Below, in pieces: positions 1-5,788 of a stretch of 13,013 nt of DNA. Made by a program: the position numbers and the translations under genes. The notes beneath the pieces were generated by a model. That model was not told the origin of the DNA. It did no database searches and was given only the letters and a program-made list of their open reading frames with translations. This stretch comes from Gracilibacteraceae bacterium (lineage in GTDB: Bacteria > Bacillota > Desulfitobacteriia > Desulfitobacteriales > Syntrophobotulaceae): the NCBI GenBank assembly GCA_031274335.1, contig JAISQG010000251.1:1-13013 (forward strand), in the 5' to 3' direction. Numbering within the stretch: the first letter of the stretch is position 1; every line of letters starts with the position of its first letter.

Positions 1-506
1 GCGCCGCCGCAGGAGTCACTGTCGCCGCCCCTGGCAATCAGCTTGCCGCTTCCCGTGACAGTGAGCGCCGCGCCCGAGGGTACATAAATCCCCGCGTAAA
101 AGAGGTTGCCGGTCAAAGCGCTTTCGCCGGCAAGAGTCAGCGTGAGATTCGCGCCGTTTTGCAGGCTGACAGGCGCGCCGCTGCCGCTGGTGTCAGTAAT
201 ATATATGCTTGCGTTATCCAGCGTGACAGCCGCCGCGCCCGCCGCGACCTCTATGCGCCGTGTGCTGCCGCCGTTGCTGCCCGTGACGGTGACGTTCGCG
301 CCGTCTTGTATGGTGTAAAGGCCGTTGCTGTAAATCCAGCCGTCGCCTTCGGCGGCGGGGTTTGTGTCCGCCAGGTCTATGACCGCGTCGGAGCTTGCCG
401 CCCAGGCCGGAAGCAAAAAGGCCGGGGTGAACGCCGTCGCCAGCAACATTAAAAGCGCCAGGCATTGGAAGCCTGTTTTTCTTTGTTTCAATAAAATGGT
501 TCTCAT
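1..506 (-). CDS. Secreted surface protein, N-terminal part (truncated by window edge)
   Basis: An open frame of 168 codons reads leftward from ATG at 506-504 and runs off the left edge. The start is supported by AGGAGG (519-514 on the minus strand) seven bases upstream; the ATG at 511-509 reads only Met-Lys-stop. The first 36 residues form a signal peptide: MRTILLKQRK, a hydrophobic core, then a PAWA-ASSD cleavage site. The mature part is rich in Gly, Ala, Thr, Ser and Asn, with strand-turn units such as NGLYTIQDGANVTVTGSNGG, ITDTSGSGAPVSLQNGAN and GIYVPSGAALTVTGSGKLIARGG. This pattern matches cell-surface proteins of gut Clostridia and Negativicutes that carry a carbohydrate-binding or beta-helix-like repeat domain ahead of further modules. 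The family match is from memory of the pattern; the binding partner cannot be told. It is transcribed divergently from the ABC exporter operon. Confidence 0.8.
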   Translation of the reverse strand, partial: MRTILLKQRKTGFQCLALLMLLATAFTPAFLLPAWAASSDAVIDLADTNPAAEGDGWIYSNGLYTIQDGANVTVTGSNGGSTRRIEVAAGAAAVTLDNASIYITDTSGSGAPVSLQNGANLTLTLAGESALTGNLFYAGIYVPSGAALTVTGSGKLIARGGDSDSCGG

Positions 507-624
507 TTCATAACCTCCTGTTTTTAACATCAGCAAAGCCGAGCCGCTATCTTAATGAATGAATCATCATAATCTAACGGCAGAAGAAGATTGGTCATAT
601 TGACAATTATTCGACAGTTCCTAA

Positions 625-643
625 ATTTAACGTGCGGTTAAAT
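625..643. promoter_or_regulatory. Operator-like palindrome in the divergent region
   Basis: Two perfect 7-base arms, ATTTAAC (625-631) and GTTAAAT (637-643), flank five bases, GTGCG. The size and symmetry suit a dimeric helix-turn-helix repressor. It lies about 120 bases upstream of the leftward ATG and about 170 bases upstream of the rightward -35 box, so it is better placed to affect the leftward surface-protein gene. No tail of T residues follows, so it is not a terminator. A regulatory role is inferred from symmetry and location only. Confidence 0.35.
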
Positions 644-759
644 ATATTTTTTGACATAATATTTAATGGTAATTCTGGCAACCCATGACGGCATCCCGGA
701 AAAAGGCGGCCAGTGAGACCATAATATCATAGATTAATAGTTCAGACAAGCCTTGACAG

Positions 760-808
760 AAAGATAATTTAGGTTTTGAGAAAGAAAAGATAATTTAGGT
801 TTTGAGAA
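760..808. repeat. Tandem direct repeat, two 23-base copies, upstream of a promoter
   Basis: Two identical copies of a 23-base unit (760-782 and 786-808; core AGATAATTTAGGTTTTGAGA) are separated by three bases, giving a 26-base period. The second copy ends four bases before the -35 box of the promoter at 813-841. A period of 26 bases is about two and a half helical turns. The arrangement is typical of paired binding sites for an activator that touches RNA polymerase, but it could also be a chance local duplication. Confidence 0.8.
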
Positions 809-812
809 CGGA

Positions 813-841
813 TTGACATACTGCCGCGCCGGCCTTATAAT
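813..841 (+). promoter_or_regulatory. Sigma-70/sigma-A type promoter of the ABC exporter operon
   Basis: The hexamers TTGACA (813-818) and TATAAT (836-841) both match consensus exactly and are separated by the ideal 17 bases. Transcription would start near 847-849, leaving a leader of about 25 bases before the purine-rich GGAGGGG at 874-880. This implies the ABC gene is translated from the region around 881-897 rather than from the TTG at 954. Such a strong core promoter next to a repeat array suggests control mainly by a repressor, or a further boost by an activator. Confidence 0.85.
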
Positions 842-873
842 GGTCTGAATTCCATATGGTTTTCAAAGATGAT

Positions 874-880
874 GGAGGGG
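874..880 (+). promoter_or_regulatory. Ribosome binding site with no well-placed standard start
   Basis: GGAGGGG is the only strong Shine-Dalgarno-like element before the first ABC gene. The ATG at 881 abuts it directly, is in another frame, and gives a 16-codon frame ending at 931. The in-frame CTG at 894 is 13 bases downstream, longer than usual. The spacing therefore fits neither candidate well; see the ABC gene entry. Confidence 0.6.
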
Positions 881-893
881 ATGACATACGGCG

Positions 894-2639
894 CTGATAA
901 AACGCCTGCTTCAATGTTTAGGGCCGTATAAAAAGGATGCCTATATTGCTCCTTTGTTTATGGTCGGAGAAGTGGTGATGGAAGTCATCATTCCTTTTTT
1001 GATGGCCGATTTGATCGACATCGGCATCGACGGCGGTCAGGTCGCCTATATCTGGAAAATGGGCGGCATACTGGCGGCCTGTGCGCTGATGGCACTCATA
1101 TGTGGGGTTCTGAGCGGCTCTTTTTCCGCTTTCGCTTCGTCCGGTTTCGCTCGCAATCTGCGGCGGGAGATGTACTATAACATTCAGACTTTTTCTTTTG
1201 CCGCGCTGGATAAATTTACGACGGCCAGCCTGATTACGCGCCTCACCTCAGACGTCACGAATGTGCAAATGGCTTTCCAGATGATTCTCCGCATGGCCGT
1301 GCGCAGCCCGCTGATGCTCATCTTGGCCTTTGTTATGGCCTTTCGTGTTCACGCCGGCCTTTCGCTCATTTTTATGGGAGCGATACCACTGCTCGCGCTC
1401 GGCGTCTATTTGATCTTGGGGCATGTCCACCCTATATTCATGCGCGTGTTCGCTACTTACGACCGCCTGAACAAAACGGTGCAGGAAAATGTGCGCGGCA
1501 TCCGGGTAGTCAAATCCTTTGTGCGGGAAGAGCATGAGAAGGATAAATTCAACCGGATATCCCAGCGGATTTTCGCCGATTTCACGCAAGCGGAAAAAAG
1601 AATGGCTTTCACGATGCCGCTGATGCAGATCTGCATGTACGCCTGCATGCTGCTCATCGCTTGGATCGGGGCGCGGCTGATCGTGCAGGGGGAAATGAGC
1701 ACGGGACAGCTCATGAGCATGTTCACCTACGCCATGCAAATTTTGTTCAGCCTGATGATGCTGTCGATGGTTTTCGTCATGGTCGTTATTTCCCGCGCTT
1801 CGGCGGAAAGAATCGCGGAGGTGCTCCGGGCTGAATCCGACTTGGCCAACGGCCCGGATCCTGTTTTCAGCGTGCCCGACGGTTCCATCGACTTTCGCGG
1901 CGTGGATTTCAGTTACGCCGGGCCGGCGGGCACGCTGTGCCTCACGAATATCGAGGTCTCCATCGCCTCGGGGGAAACGGTCGGCATTCTCGGCGGCACG
2001 GGCAGCGGCAAAACCAGTCTCGTCCAGCTCATTCCCCGGCTTTATGACGCGACGGCGGGCACGATCGAGGTGGGCGGGATTGACGTGCGTGCTTACGACC
2101 TCAAAACCCTGCGTGACGAGGTAGCCGTGGTTTTGCAGAAAAACGAGCTTTTTGCCGGGACGGTCAGCGAAAATTTGCGTTGGGGCAGCGAAAACGCGAC
2201 CGAGGAAGAAATAGCGCTGGCCTGCCGCCGGGCCCAGGCCGACGGCTTTATTCGCGCCATGCCGAGCGGCTATGACACCTTGCTGGAGCAAGGCGGCGCC
2301 AATCTTTCCGGTGGACAGAAACAGCGCCTTTGCATCGCGCGCGCTTTGCTGAAAAAGCCGAAAATTCTCATTCTTGACGATTCGACCAGCGCCGTGGACA
2401 CGCGGACGGACGCGTCTTTGCGCTGCGCGCTGCGCGAGGAACTGCCGGAGATGACGAAGCTGATCATCGCCCAGCGTGTCGCGTCCGTGCGGGACGCCGA
2501 TAAAATAATTGTGTTGGACGGCGGGCGCGTCCAGGCTGTCGGCACGCACGCCGAGTTGCTCCAAACCTGCCGCATTTATCAGGAAGTGTATCATTCGCAG
2601 CAGAAGGGAGGTGATTTTGATGAAGCGTTTGAGCGGTAA
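894..2639 (+). CDS. ABC exporter half-transporter, subunit with degenerate ATP site
   Basis: A fused membrane-plus-ATPase exporter subunit of about 581 residues (MsbA/LmrA-type fold), acting in the cytoplasmic membrane. Six membrane helices occupy roughly residues 15-310. The ATPase has Walker A GGTGSGKT (367-374), signature LSGGQ (471-475) and Walker B ILILDD (491-496). Two catalytic positions are altered: the Walker B glutamate is Asp496 and the switch histidine is Gln527 (AQRVAS). This is the known pattern of the degenerate partner in heterodimeric exporters such as TM287/288, LmrCD and BmrCD. The next gene supplies the intact partner and overlaps by 20 bases. The start is uncertain. Family members begin with a Met-Ile-Lys-Lys/Arg-Leu-Leu stretch that aligns with L-I-K-R-L-L read from CTG at 894, so I place the start there. 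TTG at 954 would drop the first 20 residues. Exporter identity is firm; the substrate is unknown. Confidence 0.93.
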   Translation: MIKRLLQCLGPYKKDAYIAPLFMVGEVVMEVIIPFLMADLIDIGIDGGQVAYIWKMGGILAACALMALICGVLSGSFSAFASSGFARNLRREMYYNIQTFSFAALDKFTTASLITRLTSDVTNVQMAFQMILRMAVRSPLMLILAFVMAFRVHAGLSLIFMGAIPLLALGVYLILGHVHPIFMRVFATYDRLNKTVQENVRGIRVVKSFVREEHEKDKFNRISQRIFADFTQAEKRMAFTMPLMQICMYACMLLIAWIGARLIVQGEMSTGQLMSMFTYAMQILFSLMMLSMVFVMVVISRASAERIAEVLRAESDLANGPDPVFSVPDGSIDFRGVDFSYAGPAGTLCLTNIEVSIASGETVGILGGTGSGKTSLVQLIPRLYDATAGTIEVGGIDVRAYDLKTLRDEVAVVLQKNELFAGTVSENLRWGSENATEEEIALACRRAQADGFIRAMPSGYDTLLEQGGANLSGGQKQRLCIARALLKKPKILILDDSTSAVDTRTDASLRCALREELPEMTKLIIAQRVASVRDADKIIVLDGGRVQAVGTHAELLQTCRIYQEVYHSQQKGGDFDEAFER

Positions 2640-4479
2640 AACCGCGCTGCGTCTTTTGCGTTATGTCAGTCGCCATCGGGCGTTGCTCGCCGTGGTCTTT
2701 GTCTGCATCAGCATCAGCGCCGTGGCCGGCGTGGCCGGGTCGAGTTTTATCGAGACGCTGATCGACGACCACATTACGCCGCTGCTGGCTGCGGGCAGCT
2801 CGGATTTCAGCGGCTTGGCCCGCGCCGTCTTTTATATGGCGCTCATTTACGCCGCGGGAATCGCCGCGACCCTTTTTTACAACCGTGCTATGGTTACAAT
2901 TACGCAAGGCGTGCTGAAAAAAATCCGCGACGACATGTTCGCTCATATGCAGACCCTGCCTGTACGTTATTTTGACACAAACGCTTTCGGGGATGTGATG
3001 AGCCGCTACACGAACGATACGGACACTTTGCGCCAGATGATTTCGCAAAGCATCCCCCAGGCTTTCACATCCGTCATCACGATCCTGGCCGTCACCTGCG
3101 CCATGCTTATCATCAATCTGCCGCTCACGGGCGTGGTTATGGCCTGCGTGTTCCTCATGCTGTTTGCGGTGCGGCAGGTGGGCGGCCGTTCCGCCCGGCA
3201 CTTTATGGCCCAGCAAAAATTTCTCGGCGAAGTCAACGGTTTTATTGAGGAAATGATCAACGGGCAAAAGGTCGTGAAGGTTTTCTGCCACGAGGAGCAG
3301 ACCAAAGCCGCCTTTGACGCCAAAAACGACGCCCTGGCCCGGCAGTCCGCTTCCGCCAACCGCTTTGCCAGCATCCTCATGCCGATCATGGCCAATATCG
3401 GCAATCTGCAATATGTGCTGATTGCGGTGATCGGCGGCGCGATGGCCACGGCCGGCATAGGAGGAGTGACGCTCGGCGCCATAGGCGCTTTTCTTTCCCT
3501 TGCCCGCAGCTTTGCCCAGCCGATCGGGCAGATTTCCATGCAAATCAACGCCGTCATCATGGCGCTGGCCGGGGCGGAGCGAATTTTCCAGTTATTGGAT
3601 GAAGAGGGCGAGAGTGACGAAGGCGCCGTGACGCTGACCGCAGCCGGAGAGCGGGAGAGCGGTTTGAAGTCTCGGGCGCGGCCGGCGGAAGGGTGGTCTT
3701 GGCGCCGGGAGCGCGGTGACGGAAGCGCAGAGTATACGGAAGTGCTGGGGCGCGTGGAATTTCAGAACGTGACCTTCGGCTATGTGGAGGGCAAAACAGT
3801 TTTGCAGGGAATTACGCTTTACGCGAAGCCGGGGCAGAAAATCGCCTTTGTCGGCGCGACGGGTGCCGGCAAGACGACGATCGCCAATTTGATCAGCCGC
3901 TTTTACGAAATAACGGACGGCACGATTCTTTTTGACGGCGTCAACATAGCGGAAATCCGCAAAAGCGCCCTGAGGCGCGCTCTCGGCATCGTGCTGCAGG
4001 ATACACATCTTTTCACGGACACGGTGCGGGAAAACATCCGTTATGGCCGGCTTGACGCCACGGACGAGGAAGTGACCGCGGCCGCACGGCTGGCGGGCGC
4101 GCATGATTTTATCCTGCGCCTGCCCGAAGGCTATGACACAGTGATCGACGGCGACGGCGGCAGCCTCTCCCAGGGACAGCGGCAACTGCTTTCCATCGCG
4201 CGGGCCGCGGTTTTGAATCCGCCGGTAATGATTTTGGACGAAGCGACTTCGAGCATCGACACGCGCACGGAAGCCATCGTTCAAAAGGGGATGGACAGCC
4301 TGATGGACGGGCGCACCGTTTTTGTCATCGCCCACAGGCTTTCCACCGTCCAAAATGCCAAGGCGATTATGGTGATGGAGCAGGGCCGCGTCATCGAGCG
4401 CGGCGATCACGAGTCACTGCTGGCAGAAAAAGGGAAATATTACCAATTATATACCGGTTCTTTCGCCGAAAGCGATTAG
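2620..4479 (+). CDS. ABC exporter half-transporter, catalytically complete subunit
   Basis: A 619-residue fused membrane-ATPase exporter subunit, partner of the preceding gene. ATG at 2620 follows AGGGAGGTG at a normal distance. It overlaps the upstream stop by 20 bases, so translation is probably coupled and subunits made in equal amounts. The membrane domain covers roughly residues 15-320. A charged linker (about 327-376) with a Trp-Ser-Trp segment precedes the ATPase. Walker A is GATGAGKT (412-419), signature LSQGQ (516-520), Walker B MILDE with catalytic Glu541, and switch His572 (AHRLS). The complete Walker B and histidine, together with the partner's LSGGQ, would make the one active site. 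LSQGQ in this subunit pairs with the altered site of the other, as known for TM287/288-type exporters. Likely substrates are drugs, lipids or peptides; the sequence does not say which. Confidence 0.95.
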   Translation: MKRLSGKTALRLLRYVSRHRALLAVVFVCISISAVAGVAGSSFIETLIDDHITPLLAAGSSDFSGLARAVFYMALIYAAGIAATLFYNRAMVTITQGVLKKIRDDMFAHMQTLPVRYFDTNAFGDVMSRYTNDTDTLRQMISQSIPQAFTSVITILAVTCAMLIINLPLTGVVMACVFLMLFAVRQVGGRSARHFMAQQKFLGEVNGFIEEMINGQKVVKVFCHEEQTKAAFDAKNDALARQSASANRFASILMPIMANIGNLQYVLIAVIGGAMATAGIGGVTLGAIGAFLSLARSFAQPIGQISMQINAVIMALAGAERIFQLLDEEGESDEGAVTLTAAGERESGLKSRARPAEGWSWRRERGDGSAEYTEVLGRVEFQNVTFGYVEGKTVLQGITLYAKPGQKIAFVGATGAGKTTIANLISRFYEITDGTILFDGVNIAEIRKSALRRALGIVLQDTHLFTDTVRENIRYGRLDATDEEVTAAARLAGAHDFILRLPEGYDTVIDGDGGSLSQGQRQLLSIARAAVLNPPVMILDEATSSIDTRTEAIVQKGMDSLMDGRTVFVIAHRLSTVQNAKAIMVMEQGRVIERGDHESLLAEKGKYYQLYTGSFAESD

Positions 4480-4487
4480 GGGGTGCA

Positions 4488-5195
4488 ATGTCTGGTTTGG
4501 GGGTTGCCATGAGCGGTATCAACGATTTTTTTTATAACTTGGTGCTGCATTTGCCGGCCATCGTTATTGCCTTCAGCCTGCATGAATACGCGCATGCCCG
4601 CATGGCTTTCGCTCTCGGCGACGACACGGCCGCCCGCCTGGGGCGCCTGACGCTTTCGCCTGTCCGGCATATCGACCCTCTGGGCCTTTTGCTCATCATC
4701 GTATTCGGCTTTGGCTGGGCCAAACCCGTCCCGGTCAATCCCGTTAATTTCCGCAGTACCGTCACTATGCGCCAGGGCATGATGCTGACCGCCGCCGCCG
4801 GTCCTCTGACCAACCTCCTGCTGGCTGTCGCCGGCAGCGTATTGCTCCGCTTTTCCCTGCCCCTGCTGTTTGCAGACGGAGGGCAATCCATTTTAGCGGA
4901 AATGCTGTATTATTTTGTCAATTTGAATGTCCTCCTTATGGTTTTCAATTTGCTTCCCGTGCCCCCGCTGGACGGATTCCGCGTTTTATCGGGAGTCCTG
5001 CCGCGCGGCGCCGATCCGCTTCTTAATTTGCTCGAACGCGGCGGCTGGGTATTCCTCGTCGTGCTTTTGGCGACCGATCTGCCCAAATATGTCATCTCGC
5101 CGGTCATCAGCGCCATCAGCGATTTTATCTTGAATAGCATAGCCTTCAGACAGGCTTTGATTGAAAATATTGTCAATACCCTCGCCGCATGCTAA
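4488..5195 (+). CDS. Site-2-type zinc metalloprotease, M50 family (YwhC/SpoIVFB-like)
   Basis: A polytopic membrane metalloprotease of 235 residues. The zinc motif HEYAH (His32, Glu33, His36) lies in the first membrane helix, and the second conserved motif, NLLPVPPLDGFRVL (154-167), supplies the third zinc ligand Asp162. The short length, and the lack of a PDZ domain or CBS pair, place it in the compact YwhC-like branch of M50, not with RseP. Its substrates are unknown; family members cut membrane-embedded helices. Two starts are possible. ATG 4488 sits four bases after AGGGGG, and ATG 4509 follows GGGGGT by about five bases and gives the N-terminus more usual for this branch (about 23 residues before HExxH). 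It follows the ABC gene stop by eight bases and probably belongs to the same transcript, although genes of this family are found in many contexts. Confidence 0.92.
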   Translation: MSGLGVAMSGINDFFYNLVLHLPAIVIAFSLHEYAHARMAFALGDDTAARLGRLTLSPVRHIDPLGLLLIIVFGFGWAKPVPVNPVNFRSTVTMRQGMMLTAAAGPLTNLLLAVAGSVLLRFSLPLLFADGGQSILAEMLYYFVNLNVLLMVFNLLPVPPLDGFRVLSGVLPRGADPLLNLLERGGWVFLVVLLATDLPKYVISPVISAISDFILNSIAFRQALIENIVNTLAAC

Positions 5196-5275
5196 GGTTG
5201 CAAAATCTTTTCGAATATGATAGACTTCAATATAAGAAATTTGAAAATCACTGTCAGGATGATTTGGAGGCAATA

Positions 5276-5758
5276 ATGGAAAAATGGATTAAATGGGCGG
5301 GCATCGGCGTCTGGGTGGTGGCGGTAGCGCTTGTCGGCATAATTATCGGTTTTGGAATAGCCCCGAAACAGGTTTACCGCGCTCCGGCCGACACTCGTGA
5401 TGCACCGGCCGCAGCGGAGGCGGCGGCCGTGGAAACGGTCGTGCCGGCGGAGACTGAGGCATCCGGGCCGCCGGAAACGACGGCTGATGTACCGGATTCG
5501 GTTATTGTCAGGAGTATCGCCAACACGATTCAGGGAGGCGTCGTTCGCGGGAGCGGGACGGAGGCTGGGAATGCCGAGGCAGACGTAACTGCCGGCGACG
5601 GGACGGCCGGTGATGGTTTGGCCGGTGACGAGACGACCGGCGACGAGACGGTGGGCGACGGTACGGCGGGCGACGAGACGTCCGGTGGCGGCGCTGCTGC
5701 TGATCCCGGCGAGAGCGCCCCGGATAATTCTGCCAGAAATATCGTCGGAGGCGTATGA
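5276..5758 (+). CDS. Small membrane-anchored protein with pentapeptide-repeat tail, unknown function
   Basis: A 160-residue protein that I do not recognise. ATG at 5276 is chosen because TTGGAGG (5264-5270) precedes it by five bases; the frame is open further upstream to 5189, but without a ribosome site. Residues 8-27 form one membrane helix (AGIGVWVVAVALVGIIIGFG) after a short Lys/Trp-containing N-terminus, so the rest probably lies outside the membrane. The exterior part is low-complexity and rich in Ala, Glu, Gly, Thr and Asp. Residues 80-95 (SVIVRSIANTIQGGVV) are the only stretch that looks folded, and 106-135 are six tandem five-residue repeats. It lies 80 bases after the protease gene and 30 bases before hom. 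No enzyme motif is seen; a spacer, anchor or regulatory role is possible. Confidence 0.75.
   Translation: MEKWIKWAGIGVWVVAVALVGIIIGFGIAPKQVYRAPADTRDAPAAAEAAAVETVVPAETEASGPPETTADVPDSVIVRSIANTIQGGVVRGSGTEAGNAEADVTAGDGTAGDGLAGDETTGDETVGDGTAGDETSGGGAAADPGESAPDNSARNIVGGV
5591..5680 (+). repeat. Six tandem 15-base units coding Gly-Asp pentapeptides
   Basis: Inside the small membrane-protein gene, six 15-base units follow each other in frame: AGDGT, AGDGL, AGDET, TGDET, VGDGT, AGDET. Each contains GGCGAC or GGTGA(C/T). Units diverge at the first codon and the last two codons. Because the unit length is a multiple of three, copy number could change by slippage without breaking the frame. Confidence 0.9.
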
Positions 5759-5788
5759 ACCTTAAGGAATCAGGCGACGGGAGAGAGT

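Larger units (their letters stand above)
507..893. other. AT-rich divergent intergenic region
   Basis: No coding frame with a convincing start and ribosome site is visible in these roughly 390 bases between the leftward surface-protein gene and the rightward ABC exporter operon. Much of the region is clearly more AT-rich than the genes on either side, as expected for a control region. It holds an operator-like palindrome (625-643), a tandem direct repeat (760-808), a near-perfect promoter (813-841), and four exact TTGACA hexamers on the + strand (600, 651, 753 and 813), only the last of which has a good -10 partner. I could not find a convincing promoter for the leftward gene. Confidence 0.7.

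Noticed and set aside
106..465. Plus- and minus-strand short frames over the leftmost region
   Set aside because: They conflict with the leftward frame that has a signal peptide, a strong ribosome site and a repeat-type surface protein composition.
881..931. Short 16-codon frame from ATG 881 as an independent small gene
   Set aside because: The ATG abuts the ribosome site with no spacing and the peptide is unremarkable. It is better treated as part of the start-site question for the ABC gene.
1248..2594. Long antisense open frame (448 codons) across the first ABC gene
   Set aside because: The sense frame encodes a clear ABC exporter with all motifs. The antisense product is rich in Arg, His and Gln, as expected for a shadow frame in GC-rich DNA.
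2464..3543. Long antisense open frame (359 codons) across the second ABC gene
   Set aside because: Shadow of a confident sense gene; low-complexity His/Arg/Gly composition and no recognisable domain.
3598..3747. Charged 50-residue linker with Trp-Ser-Trp in the second ABC subunit, seemingly an insertion
   Set aside because: From memory, homologous clostridial exporters of this subfamily carry a similar linker with a Trp-x-Trp and a Tyr before the ATPase, so it is a subfamily trait and not a novelty.
5189..5275. Longer start (ATG 5189) for the small membrane protein
   Set aside because: No ribosome site precedes it, it overlaps the protease stop, and the ATG at 5276 has TTGGAGG at good spacing followed directly by a signal-anchor helix.
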